Source of the DNA: Rhabditoides inermis
Lineage: Eukaryota; Nematoda; Chromadorea; Rhabditida; Rhabditidae
NCBI GenBank assembly: GCA_963966185.1
Contig: CAWZYM010000019.1
Span: 493,501 to 557,500, forward strand
Length of the DNA: 64,000 nt
Reading direction: 5' to 3'
This document shows positions 12,901 to 29,686 of the stretch, piece after piece. Numbering within the stretch: the first letter of the stretch is position 1; each line of letters starts with the position of its first letter. The position numbers and the translations under genes were made by a program. The notes beneath the pieces are model-generated. The model had not been told where the DNA came from and did no database searches. It worked only from the letters and a program-made list of their open reading frames with translations.

Positions 12901-15900
12901 ATTCTCAAAAAAAGTGGATATGGAAGCTGTGGGAGACACACAGACCTTCTCACTGTTGCTGCTCCCTGCCTTTTGTCCATCACATCCCGTCTTCGCAACA
13001 TGTACTTGCAGAGCCCTGTATAGAGCATTATTCCCGATTCCACTGTACACAATGCCACTCACGATTTGTGCACCTCCGTGGCACAGTGTGGACAGCGGGT
13101 GCGAGAGTGCTCCCTCGCATTCACCTCCGACAGATCACCCACACACCCACTCCGCTTCATGTGACGTCGGAGATTACTGAAATCGAATCAAGAACAATTT
13201 AATCACGCGTATGGTCTGCTTATACATACCCTCGCATCATCTCCACGTTGCATCCGGGACAGTTGACTCGGTCGTAGTTCCAGTCCTTGCTGCGGCCTCG
13301 CTCCTCGCGCTTCTCCGCCTCCTCCTCTTTCGACACGCATCGAGCTCCGCCAATGTGACGCTGCAGATTACTGCAATCCTGCTGTTGATTAACCATTCAA
13401 CCAGTCAATCAGTCAAATACAAAAAAATCAAACATTTTCAACTCACTGTTGTAGGATTTGCTTGCCACATTTGGGACAATCGACCAGGCGATGGCGACTC
13501 TTCTTCTCCCTCTGTGATCCCTCGTCCGCACTGTCTTCCCACGCCACCCCTCTTCTCTTCCTCGGAGATCGACTCTTCCTCTCATTCACAGCTTCAATCG
13601 GATCTACGCATCCCGCGCGTTTCATGTGGCGCCGCAAGCTACTACAAAAGATTCAAGTCATTAACTTTTCGAAACGAAATAAACAAACCCGTGGTTAATA
13701 TCCAATCCGCAACCGGGGCAGTTCACGCGGTCGTAGCACTTTCGCCTCTTTTTTCGAACGCTGCTGCTCGCCGCCTTCCCATCTGTTTCTTCCTCGTTCC
13801 GATCTCCACTCGACGACACACTCCCAGCACACCTATCAAATGGCAACAATTTTAAATGTATAATATTTCTCATACCTCTCCTCTCTCGCAGTCCACTCCG
13901 GCGGCGCCTGCTCGCACCCATTGGCGTGCTCCCGTCTCTCGCACGCGGTCAGCTCGCCCGAGTGACCACACTCACACGCACACTGCTCGCGGAGGAAACT
14001 GCAACGGAACGAGTGAGAGAGAGGGAGAGAGAGAGAGAGAGAGAGACAGAGGGAGAGAGAGGGAGAGAGAGAGAGAGAGAGAGAGGGAGAAAGAGGGAGA
14101 GAGAGAGAAAGTGAGAGTGAGAGTGAGTGAGTGAGCAAGACAGATGAGCGGACACTGACTAGTGCTGTTGCTGCTGCTGCTCGGTGGGATCGGTGGGGAA
14201 GACGTGCTGGCAGTCCTCGCACGTCACTCTCTCCTCCTCCTCCTCTCCTTCTTCCTGTTCTTCCCTCTCTTCCACCTCGTCTTCCATCGCTACGTGACTC
14301 GCCGCGTGAGACTCCAACTCGGCCCTACAATCACACTTGTCAACAATGTCAACATCAGTCATTCAATCAACTCAACAGTTTATCCGACAACATGGGCACA
14401 GTTAGATGGACGCACCTGGTGTGGAACGTCTCTTCGCACCGGTCGCACTCCAGCACCTCCTCCCTCTCGCGGACTGGCTCCCGAGACGACTTCCTTCTGA
14501 ATGCGTCCAATTACAAAGAGAGTGAGAACGAGTATTTACATTGTGCATTTTATAAATACAACAAACAATGTTCTTCTAATTACCAATGGCATCGATCCAT
14601 ACTCATCAGCACAACTCACATTCGATGCGGCGACGGCGACGGATCAGCCGATGTCCGCTTTCTGTCAGCTTCGTAGCGCCACGAACGAGGAGCAGAGGGG
14701 GACATGTCGGGGAGACTGAAAGGGCAGCGAGTGAGAGAGGGGGGAGAGAGAGAAAGAGAGAGAGAGAAAGAGAGAGAGGGAGAGAGAGACTGACACTCGG
14801 GCGAATCCGGTGCGCGCCCTCGAGTAGTAGACGACGGCGGTGCGCGTGCACTGCCCCAGTTCCCCAATCTCCCGTCCGCACAGCAGCCAGCGCGACTTGC
14901 GGTACTGAATTGAATATATTTAAACGTGCTACATGCGTCATTTCCTACCTGCAATCCGTACTCTCTCGGCAGTCGAAGACACTCGTCCCTCTGTCGAGAA
15001 GGGCAGTTCTTGTTCGAGTCCTTCTGCAAAAGTATGCTCATAGCTCATTCATGAGGTTCATGAAAAAGAAAAAAGTCACAAAGCGAGTGATAGAAGTATT
15101 TACACAATGCACAAACACAACAAAAACAATCTGATGTCTCACCATTTGGAACTTGGTGGCGAGTATGTTGCAGAACGTCTGCAGCATGGGATGCGAGTCG
15201 CCCAGCGCCGAAGAGAGAAGCTGAATGGTTCATATCATTCCATATCTTTTAAAATGAGTACAGTCTCAACTCACGGCCATTCCCTCGTCGTGGAATCTGT
15301 GCTTGGCCTTCTCTCGTTCGGCCTTGGCGCGCATCCCGCGCAGATCCTTCCGGATGCGCTTCTCCAAAGCACTGAAGCGACATTTAGTTGACAACCATAT
15401 CATGCATTCACTCACCGCAATTGCTCGACAATCTGTGCAATGTCGGGTTCTTCCCTTTCCACACTCGCCCCTGGTCCATCCACTCCCTCCACATCTATGC
15501 GGTCGTCCGCGAATCGCTCTGCGCGGATCTCGCGATCATTCTCGATCGTCCTCTCCAACTCGCTGAAAGGTGTGGATTGCGCTGGTCTTGAGAAACAAGG
15601 TAAAGGTAAAGGTATCCCCCCGATTCAAGAGATTCACTCTGCGGAGGGGATGTCTTGAGAAATAATAATAACTATAATAATAAATAAATGATGAAAAGGG
15701 AGAAACGCACGCTAGCCGCCTGTCCAGCTCGCTCTCGTCGAGGTCGACATACCGCTCCAGCTCCTCCAGCGTCTCCGGCGTGCGCAGACCGTCCAACCTT
15801 TACATTAAAAAGTATACAAACCAGAGAAAGAATGCATTCACCTCCTGGGAGTAGCCCAGCTATCCTGCGACTGCGGCGTCGGACACTCGAGGCGCTCCGC

Positions 15901-16504
15901 GTTCGCAGTGTTCCACGCAGACTCCCACCTAGAGTAGAATGATGACTGATGCATGATGCTGTTCAGAAGCAAGACATGGTCATAATACTCACCATCGCTC
16001 GCTCTCCTCGCTGACTGCCGAGCTGGGCACACCGGCAGGCAGGTGCTGGAGGTGCGTCGAGGAGCAGGGCTGCTCATTCCAGTCCTGCTGAATGCGAGCA
16101 GTTGCATCACCTCCATGTGGTGGTGCACTCACCCGCAGCAGGTCGTAGTCCATCCATACGCTACTCACCGCACTGCTCTCCGTGTCCGCCGCCGAGTACC
16201 TAAAGTAAAAGTTAATAAACTGTAGTAAAAACAGGTAATATTTACTGTGTCACGGAGGAGCATCGGGAGTTGGTGCGGTCCTCCTGCTGCGCCTGACGCC
16301 GAGAGTAGGCGAGGAACGAGGAGTCGTCTGGTGATGTCATTATTATATATTAACATACATAATAAAGACAATACACTCACCATACTGGTACTCGCCGTGC
16401 CACTGCGCAGCCGCGAGGGCGTCTGCCGCTGTCGACGACGACGGAAGCGACGAGTCTAGTCGTGTTAGCTCCGTGTATTCTAGTCCCGTGCCATCCTCGT
16501 CCAT
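9938..16504 (-). CDS. large acidic protein with C2HC/C2H2-like zinc-finger array
   Basis: Thirty exons in transcription order: 16504-16381, 16327-16246, 16199-16133, 16087-15993, 15928-15842, 15797-15711, 15562-15416, 15371-15275, 15220-15143, 15023-14949, 14904-14795, 14715-14620, 14496-14416, 14324-14160, 13998-13876, 13832-13689, 13641-13447, 13370-13230, 13176-13063, 13015-12946, 12867-12788, 12743-11474, 11420-11365, 11321-11046, 11018-10793, 10618-10550, 10443-10330, 10286-10186, 10143-10024, 9980-9938; phases agree, 1510 residues. The N-terminal 330 residues include a charged helical part. Fingers follow: a C2H2-like one near 396-416, then C-x2-C-x11-H-x5-C fingers near 546-570, 609-630, 657-680, 694-716 and 745-770, and a variant near 1449-1472. 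A 420-residue Glu/Ser-rich exon (12743-11474) and a K/E-rich coiled-coil-like stretch (11018-10793) separate them. The C2HC spacing resembles the zf-C2HC_2 class. Nuclear or RNA/DNA binding is possible but unshown; I do not recognise the protein. Weakest points are the donors of exons 11, 12, 23 and 25. Confidence 0.8.
14010..14138. repeat. (GA)n-rich microsatellite in intron
   Basis: Imperfect GA/GGGA tract between exons 14 and 15 of the zinc-finger gene; on the transcribed strand it is a long CT tract upstream of an acceptor. A smaller similar tract lies at 14731-14790. Confidence 0.9.
15598..15653. repeat. dispersed repeat, copy A
   Basis: Contains GTAAAGGTATCCC, then CAAGAGATTCACTCTGCGGA and GGGG. 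The same order recurs at 19847-19891 in the neighbouring aminotransferase gene. It sits in the intron between exons 6 and 7 of the zinc-finger gene. Confidence 0.65.
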
Positions 16505-17628
16505 TCTAAGTTGTTTTATAAAATAAAGGAATTGTAGAAATAAAGAACCACAACGTACGTGAAATGTGAACCAACAAAATACGCGCGCGTCTTTTCGTAA
16601 AATTTGTGCGACACTTACTGAACACTGCACTATTTGACACTACTCTTTTTCAAATTTATTTTCATATTTTATAAATTATGTCAATGGTCTTGTTTTTCTG
16701 CGTTGTTTTATTTCATGTCAAAATACACACGAATTGATTAGTATTCATTTTAAGAAATGAAATGAATGTTACATTTTTGTGCTATTTAATGAAACGAGAG
16801 AGTGCATAAAATGAGAGAATCAGACACGTATACTGTATTTCACTGGAGCAACGTTTAATTTGTCATCCATCCAGCCGCCCTTCGAGGAAGTCGTAATTTC
16901 GGTGTATTTTCTTCACTCATTGGTGTTTATGGTATCTTATCGGTCGGTGCAACCGCTATTTACCGAGTGGCTCCGTTCGTTTGAGCAGTGTGCAGTGGGG
17001 GATTGTGTTCTCGTCACTCCCTCTCTCCCTCCCTCTCCTACGTACGTGCCATTGCGAAGGCAGCTGCCGTTTTTCGGTCAGTCTCTGCTCGCCGCCGCAG
17101 TTCCGCCATCTCTCTCTCTCTTTTCTCTCCTCTCGGCTCTCTTCGGCCACACTTCACCCACTTGTCGATAACATAACACTCTTTTCCCTCGGCAGAAGAG
17201 TTCTGATCTGCGACCCTTCTGCAGAAATTCACCTCTCCTATTTGTGTTTACCGCATTGGCTTCAATTAACAAACATCAAACCACACTACGGCCTCTGATT
17301 ACATGGTGTGTGAGAATGCCGATAATCTGTTGTCCCACTTTCAGAGTGAACCCGAAAACTGCGTGGTATCGCATGCCGTGCGAAAACACACGTTTATTGC
17401 ACAGCCCCGCGCAAACATTGATCGGGTCGCCGCTACGCCACTTGTTGTGTCTCAACTTGTGCGATCACTGTATTCTCTATCGACATACGAGAACGTTCCA
17501 TGTTGTTGTCGCGAATGACCTTCACACACATCTCTACATGCAGACTTGCAGTCTCCACATTTTCAAATGATCTTCTCGTGGTTTGCACGTATATGGTATG
17601 TTGATGTTCATTCACCTGTTTCAGAACC
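16505..17628. other. divergent promoter region
   Basis: Lies between the 5' ends of the zinc-finger gene (minus) and the aminotransferase gene (plus). The left third is AT-rich and the middle CT-rich (17010-17160). TTCACCTGTTTCAG at 17611-17624 is a strong acceptor just before the aminotransferase start codon and probably a trans-splice site. No exon is seen. Confidence 0.5.
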
Positions 17629-20761
<3,133 letters not shown>

Positions 20762-22172
20762 GGCCACTACGGACTACGACCTCCCTCTCCCAGCATAGGC
20801 TTCAATCTAATAAGTTGCGATATTTATTCTCTCTTCTGGTCGAATCCCTCTCCCACCGGTGTGTATGTGTTCTACGATTTAGAGTAGAATGATGGTGATA
20901 AAGTATTGTGCGAATCGCATTGTTTTGGAAGTGAAATGCTTGAGGCTTGCAGATGGTATAGTTGCCCCGGGGTGGGAAGGCAAGTTGGAGAGGCAAGAAG
21001 AGACAGGTGTTCCCAAACAGTTGTGTGTGAATAGAGTTGGCACCTTCGATACACACATTACGCCAATTAACAGAGTGCCTAGCCTTCGGCGGTTCGCTTT
21101 GTGGGTGGTCTGAGTCTCACGCAGCGGGAGCTTCTCTCGAGGTCGTAGAGTTTGAATATGCTAATTTGCTTCGCATCGCACCGGCTGGTAGGAAAGCTTA
21201 TGCAAATTAGGGGTATTGATAGCGGTTGTGTAATGATAGAGCGGGGATGGTTTGGGGGTGCTTTATCGGCGTGCGGATCGCAAATCATGGCGACAGATTG
21301 CTCTATCCGCTTTCGCTTTTGAGTTTCAAGCCCCCCTTTTTTACAGGCTTCACACTATGTAGCACGTATATTACTGTTTATCGCAATGTATTACTACACT
21401 TAGTAATATATAACTGGTAGTTACTGTTAATTGATAACAGTGTTCGTGTGTCCTCAGCTGTCCCGCGTTTAGATTGCCACTCAATTACCGTAGTTGCGTA
21501 GGTCTAATCGGTGCCGGCGCGCCTTTCCCTCACTCCCGCGGCGCCCTTTCATGTACTCTCACACCTGTGCCAGCGCAATATGGACATCATTCACTCATTT
21601 AGAGAGAGAAGCGCTCGTTAGAATAACAGTTCATTCCTTATATGTTGACAAGTGTGTCTTCATCTTCACGCGACAGTATGGGTGAGCATAGCTATGCGGG
21701 ATTCATAGAGATTCAGAGAATGGACAGATGTAGCGTTCGAAGAATGTTCCCATCCCAAGTTGACATTTAGGTGAGTCGACAGATTTCTGGATCGCACTCC
21801 ATGTCACGGTCAATTGGGTAGGAATGGGCTCAACATTCCACACTCACTCTCTCATCCCCTTTGCGGGTAATGGGCCGGCGCCAAGACGTCTCGTTTGAAT
21901 CCACCCTTCACAACACCAATCACACAAGTTACAATAACAGTTTAGTTTACGGCGGCTTAACTCGTTCCCACACGAGATGCGATCTCTCTCTCTCTCTCTC
22001 GTTCGCTTATCCTAGCCGGATGCTTTTCAGCCGCCGCCGCCGCCGCTCATTGGCTACAGTACCCGAGGGGGCGGGGTCAGGCGGCGGCTGAGGGTGGTGG
22101 ATCCACACACAATCATATCCCCCCACCTCACACCGAGATTACATACTTCCTCCCCTGTTCTAGTCGAAAGTG
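20762..22172. other. intergenic region
   Basis: 3' flank of the aminotransferase gene and upstream region of the Sp-family gene. No protein-like exon is seen. The part near 21960-22090 is GC-rich with repeated GCC triplets and may be promoter sequence. TTCTAG at 22158-22163 is a possible trans-splice acceptor ahead of the start at 22173. Confidence 0.5.
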
Positions 22173-25079
22173 ATGAATACCGACGGCGCACCGCTCACTC
22201 TACCCACTCAAATGATACTACCGGTAAGTCTCTCTCTCTCTCTCTCCCTGCCCATTTATACGTTTCCCTGCGCGATAACAGTAATAGTACGCTTGCACCG
22301 TGTAATCTCGGCAGCCAGGGCGCCGCCGCGTCTTTTTACCAATACAGCCGAAACGGTGCATTATCCGTCGACGACGACCATGTGATGATTATACTGTGTG
22401 ATTCAATTGATAGGTCTCGTCTCTCTCCCTCTCCTCCCCAATCGCAGTGTACCCGCACTGCCTCTACCTATCCAACCTCGGCGATTTCGCATTTCCCTAC
22501 TTTCAGACGCATGAGTCGAACCCGCTGAACAAACTAGTGGAGCAGTACAACCGACTGGCCAACGAAGGAAAGCTCGATGTGGACGACAAGAAGAAGGTAG
22601 GCTGGCTCCTCATTCTAGTGTGGCTTCTGTTACCAAATCGTATTTGACATTCCCAGTGTGGATATCATCATCCTTTGCAGCTGCAGACGCTGGAGAAGTC
22701 GTCGGCGTTCGTGCCGGATGCGTACGGGGCGCAGTACCCGTACTGGTCAGCCGCCGCGGCAGCCGGCGCCGGATGGGGATGGGACACGAGTGCGGCTGCA
22801 TGGTCAGTAGAGTTCTATGCTCGCAAGAAATTGTGCGCGGTGGGGTAGATCAGAGGAAGACGGAGAGTCAACTCTCGGCAATTGCGCAAAAACAAGAGAC
22901 GCAGACGGTGATGGCACCGTATTTCGAACTATAACTATAAGCGAGGTAGATCGAAAACTATCGCTCTGGCGCAGGCTACAATCACGCTAGCCAGTTCTCA
23001 TCATCCCTTTCCAGGTCTCTGCCGTACACGTCCGCCGCCGACACCACCTCCGCGTACCAGCCCTACTTCCCCTCGTCGCTGGGGCTGATCCCGGTGCCGT
23101 CGTCGTCGGCGCCTCTGCCCACCACCCTCTCGTCCGCCCTGCCCACTAGTCTTCCCTCCTCTCTGGCCCTCACCTCCCCGTCCCTCGGCGGTGGCCTCAC
23201 CACCTCCATAGCCATGTCCACTATGGGTGGCAGGATGACAGGAGGAGGAGGGGGCAAGATCGCGCCCAAGTACACGGGACGCAGCAACTGCGAGTGCCCC
23301 AACTGCCAGGAGGCCGAGAGGATAGGTGGGTACTCTACTATGCGTTCCTTGGTCTACTGTAGCACTATGTACTTGTTCAAGGTTAGTTGACGGTTTTTTT
23401 TTCGGGGGAGCGGATACGGTTATGAGTTATGAGGTGGCAGTGCCGACTTTGAGAGAGAGAGAGAAAGGGGGCATGCAAATGCAGGTGTTCAGTGCAGTCG
23501 ATGCTCTCTTTTTGGAATCGAAAGGAGAGAGAGAGGTGTCGAACCCACCAATTACCAGCCAACGAAAAACGACGCATCGTTGCGCGCGCCTTCTCACACC
23601 GTTTTCGCATTGATTTCACGCGCGCTGGAAAAGGAGTGCTGGGATCCGGGTTAGAGAGGGACAGAGGATAGCGATCCGCCGGTGGGATGCGCATTACAAT
23701 AACAGTAGATTAGAGAGATGGCTATCTCGTCATAAAAGCTCCCGCACTTTGGTCACGCATTCTCACCCTCGCCACCCATATCGCTGCCCTCCATCTATCT
23801 ACCGTAGCCGGCGGCCGCTTTGCTTCCTCCCTGACACTCCATGATCGATGACGCTTTTCAAAGGTTTATAGGGTCACCGGGGGTTTGTGAGTTTAGAAAG
23901 GATTAGGATTTACAACGCGCTCTAATGGGTTCTGTGGAATCAAATATCACAAATGTCCATAATGGCCGAAGCTGTTGCGCAAGTTATGATAACCTTGAGG
24001 GGAGAGAGAGACAGTCTCGCAGAGCCGTCAATTCGGGACGCATTGCTACACAAGGACACCCGGAAACACGCCTACGCAATAGGAACTTCGTGATGGACAG
24101 TGATCGAGTACACATGTACAAGGCTACTGCAGTAATTAGTGCAAGAGTGTTAATCCCATTATGTCGTTAGCAGCTCGTAGCTCGCAGCGGGTGGGCTCGC
24201 CACAGACAATGGGGGAGATCAATGCAGACAGTGGGATTACGCCATCTGCGGGCTACCTGTAGATAGCCGGTATTGAAACGTCTTACTGTAACAGTATCGA
24301 GGACTAACTTCACATAATCGTATCCGCTGTCCGCTCTAAAACTCATACTATCTACATATTCCAAAAATATTAATTACGATTCACGATAGCAAATGTATCG
24401 TTTGCAGGTGTGGCCAACGTTCCTATGAAGAAACGCGGAATCCACAACTGCCACGTGCCAGGGTGCGGCAAAGTGTACAGCAAGAGCAGCCACCTCAAGG
24501 CCCATCTCAGATGGCACTCCGGAGAGCGACCACCGGTACGTATATACCTTTTTTGTAATGTGATGTTCATTTTGATCGGCAAAGATCGGCATCGGCAAAC
24601 ATGGGAGAGAGACAGTGTAACTTTTCGAATGTCTCGTAGTAGTGCGAATCTAAGAAACAACAACACCACATCGTGAAATATCAACAACTTCCATCTGTGT
24701 ACCGTACACGAGTAGCTAAGAAGCAATTAGAGTGGTAGGGAGAATCTGTACAGGAGGGGACGGCAAATTGCCCATCTCGGATCGGCAAACCATCAATTAG
24801 GCAGACGCCCCTTAGCTGATCGTTACCGTAACTCGCGTACATTCGATGCCCGAACCTCCGCGCCATTATGTCAACTATGACGTCACCGTAATCACTGAAT
24901 TTGTGCACCATATCCGGGTGAGGGATTAGCCGTGGGAGCCCGGTGGTGGTCGGACGGAGGAAGATCATGCGCGCAATTAGGAACGAGCCACTGATTGCGA
25001 GAACGGCAGCTGATACGAACATATGTCGCATTGCATAATCGTGTTCTTACAGAAGCGCCGCTCCGGAGACGCCGTCTAA
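22173..25079 (+). CDS. Sp-family transcription factor with one zinc finger
   Basis: Exons: 22173-22223, 22507-22596, 22681-22802, 23015-23325, 24408-24535, 25053-25079; 242 residues, phases agree. Seen: an Ala/Gly- and Ser/Pro/Thr-rich activation-type region (about 60-170), a Buttonhead box ([11 protein letters not shown], near 181-191), and one C2H2 finger (C206, C211, H224, H228; [19 protein letters not shown]) that matches finger 1 of Sp/KLF proteins. Sp factors bind GC boxes with three tandem fingers. Here the finger is followed by SGERPP and, after a 517-bp intron, by only KRRSGDAV and a stop. I read the whole intron and the sequence downstream to the convergent NEDD8 gene on the plus strand and found no finger 2 or 3. 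The last exon is short and rests on a good acceptor (TTCTTACAG) and on phase. The gene may be truncated, a special isoform, or affected by an assembly loss. Confidence 0.75.
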
Positions 25080-25352
25080 GCCCCCTTCGAGATATATATC
25101 AACCATCTAACATGTACATAGCGGGTAGACTTCCACCTATCCTCCGAATATCGTGTTGTTTGTGCAATCAATCGTCAAAACCGTATCGTGTGATGTTCAG
25201 TGTTTATCTATTAAAAAGATGTGAAAATAAATATGGAAATGAACAAGTTTTGTGTTGAGAGAGCACATGTACCTACACCGGGGACGAGAGAGAATGGGGT
25301 GCTAACCGTATGAGACCCGGTGATGGGAGCTGTGCCGACGGGTCGGACACGG

Positions 25353-26728
<1,376 letters not shown>

Positions 26729-27037
26729 TTACACATCTTATGCAACAAACAAACATTATGAGAAAACAACAAACAAAATACAAAACGAGCGAAGCAAACG
26801 AAACAGGTGATGACTGTCTTTTCAAGTGCATCATTTCTTCGCGCCAATGCAGTCGATGTTCAGCTAGAGACAGCATGAATATGAGAGAGACAGACAACAA
26901 AACAGTTTGCACTAGGACACCCATACATTTCATCGCTATCGAATTTCATTGCGAAATTTGCGAACGAGTTCAAATGTTCAATCAAACTTTCGCGTATTTA
27001 ATCAGACAGATTCATGATATCAGATTATTGTCATATT

Positions 27038-28425
27038 ATATCACACTGTCTCTGTAAGAATCGGACGAGGTGGTTACTAGGAGCTATGTCAGCGCACATA
27101 AAAGTTATCGAAGGTCCTCTACAAGATGCACTTAGTCGTTTTTGTCAAATATGCAAATTTGGCCCATTAAGGGACCAACACCTCAAATCGGTCAGTTTTT
27201 GTCAAAACACTTCAAATAAGAATTCGTTCGATTCCTTATCCGATTTTAAGAACTTTTTCATATACTGAACTTTTCGAAAAAATCTGATTTGAAAAAGTTA
27301 TGACCAAAAAAATGAAAAATTTGCATATTTTTAATTTTTATGAGTATGTTCCGATCCGAAACAAAAATGAATTACACCATTAGAAAGAGCGTTTTATGTT
27401 TAGTTTGCATGATTTTTAACACAGAAATCGATTGTACCGTCTTTCGCCATCCAGACGATTGAAAGTGGTCCAGGCAGCAGAAATGGGGCTGTGTGAACGT
27501 TTTCATGTTATATCAATCCGAAAAAACAAAAACTAAATACACCATCAGAATCTACGTGTTTTGTTTTGTAAATGAGCACGTTTTCACGAAAATCGATTGC
27601 ACCGTCTTTCACCATCCGGACAGTTGAAAGTTGTCAAAAAGGATTGATTAACGTCGTTAATAAGTTACAGTTGAATTCATTTCTCAAGAAAACACGAGAG
27701 TTCACGCGTTCCGTATAAAGTACAAAATGCGTAGATTCTGATACTACAATCTGTTCTAGTTAATTCAGATTGATACAACAGGTAAACTGAACAGAACTGT
27801 GTGCAATGTTTACAGATCATTTTCAACTGTCCGGATGGTGAAAGACGGTGCAATCGATTTTCGTGAAAACGTGCTCATTTACAAAACAAAACACGTAGAT
27901 TCTGATGGTGCATTTAGTTTTTGTTTTTTCGGATTGATATAACATGAAAACGTTCACACAGCCCCATTTCTGCTGCCTGGACCACTTTCAATCGTCTGGA
28001 TGACGAAAGACGGTACAATCGATTTCTGTGTTAAAAATCATGCAAACTAAACATAAAACGCTCTTTCTAATGGTGTAATTCATTTTTGTTTTTTCGGATC
28101 GGAACATACTCATAAAAATTAAAAATATGCAAATTTTTCATTTTTTTGGTCATAACTTTTTCAAATCAGATTTTTTCGAAAAGTTCAGTATATTAAAAAG
28201 TTCTTGAAATCGGATAAGGAATCGAACGAGTCTTTTTTTGAAGTGTTTTGACAAAAACTGACCGATTTGAGGTAGTGGTCCCTTAATGGGCCAAATTTGC
28301 ATATTTGACAAAAACGACTAATTGCATCTTGTAGAGGACCTTTGATAACCCTAATGTGCGCTAACATAGCTCCTAGTAACCACATGCCCGAAAAGTGTTC
28401 GATTCTTACAGAGACAGTGTGATAT
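27038..28425. mobile_element. 1.39-kb fold-back element with TA flanks
   Basis: Starts TATCACACTGTCTCTGTAAG and ends with the inverse, CTTACAGAGACAGTGTGATA. The two arms, each about 600 bp, are nearly complementary, with an unpaired centre near 27640-27815. Within each arm a block around ATCGATT...CCGTCTTTC...CCATCC is itself repeated. TA at both edges fits Tc1/mariner-type targeting. No open frame of transposase size is present, so it is non-autonomous. Confidence 0.85.
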
Positions 28426-28649
28426 TTTTCAAATGTTAACTGGTGACAACTGTAAATGGAAATAGCTTGAAAATAGAAAAGAAAAGGACCGAGAAACAAA
28501 ACAGAAATAAAAAATCGCTTGTACTTACAAGCAAATGGCAACAGGTCACCCCCCACAACTCGCTATGTGTTGATGGAATCTTGTAGGCACTCCCCATACA
28601 AAACCCTAGCCAAAATTAAATTGGGTGCACATCTAGCCGATCCATCACA

Positions 28650-28745
28650 GGCACTCATCTAGTCCGTGCCCAAGATCGGACCCGCGGACGCTGCTTGCTG
28701 AGTGAGCGAGCGAGAGCGTTATCACTACGCCACGTGCATGTGATC
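28650..28745 (-). repeat. tRNA-like sequence
   Basis: The reverse strand carries CGTGGCGTAGTGATAAC (A-box-like) and GCGGGTCCGATCTTG (B-box-like). Stems do not form a normal cloverleaf. Confidence 0.35.
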
Positions 28746-29009
28746 TTGTGAAAAAATAAGCAAATTAAAGATATGAAAAATGTCGATTGCATTGCTTTCA
28801 GTTTACTGTATGACAACTGCCCACGATATTCAGTAGTCGCATTCATTGATCGCAGCCTATTGCTCTCCTCTCCCTGCCACCCTAATATGTTGTTCGTCCC
28901 CTATTCCTGCCCACGTTTTCTATCACAACAAAACATCAAATTGTCTGTATTTCCACCCATATCGAACACTCAGTGAACACTTTTCCATCAACTTCGTCTC
29001 TGATGTGAC

Positions 29010-29090
29010 TCCGGGTTGATGAAAGGCTCAAGTGGTAAGATGCTAGGAGCCGAAACCACATGATCCAAATTCACGTTTTCTTTGTGATAC
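29010..29090 (+). repeat. tRNA-like sequence, degenerate
   Basis: AAAGGCTCAAGTGGTAAGA resembles an A-box; the B-box (GATCCAAATTC) is decayed. Listed only because similar pieces recur in the window. Confidence 0.25.
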
Positions 29091-29686
29091 CTATATTGCG
29101 TGTTATTGGTTATATATTTTTGTTAGTTGTAACATCTTTTCTTACCTCTAGCCTCTAGGCGAAGAAACCTCAAATCTTTCACATTCTTCTTCGCCCCTCT
29201 CATTTCTCACACCTTGCTAATATAATTTGCCTATATAATGATTAATGAAGCATCACAATGTATTCATCGTGAGACGCCCGTAAACAACGGAATTATTACA
29301 AACCGAATCAGCCTCTCAACACCCCGACTACAATATGCATTCACATTCACCTCCTTTCAATAGTTTCAAACAAGGGAAACGTTTTATTTTCTACTCGGAT
29401 GTGTGGGGGACAGGAGTGACATTGGTGATACCGACACGTCTACATGTGTGGAATGGGAAGGATGAGAAGGGAGAGGGGAAGGGAGATACCCATGTGGCGA
29501 GCGAGAGAGAGATGCTGACTATAAGAAGAGATCAAGTACATATACATAAGATCTGTATACACGGCAACGAGAAATCAACGGGTGGTGGTTGGGTCAGGGG
29601 AGAGAATAGAACTCGATAACAAGGGGACGACGCTGTGGGTGGGATATGGCGTGTGTGTGGATGGCACCTGCTGCTCAGGCGGTCGC

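Noticed and set aside
22448..22506. Upstream extension of exon 2 of the Sp-family gene ([13 protein letters not shown]...)
   Set aside because: It needs a phase that exon 1 cannot supply, whereas the acceptor CTACTTTCAG at 22506 joins in phase.
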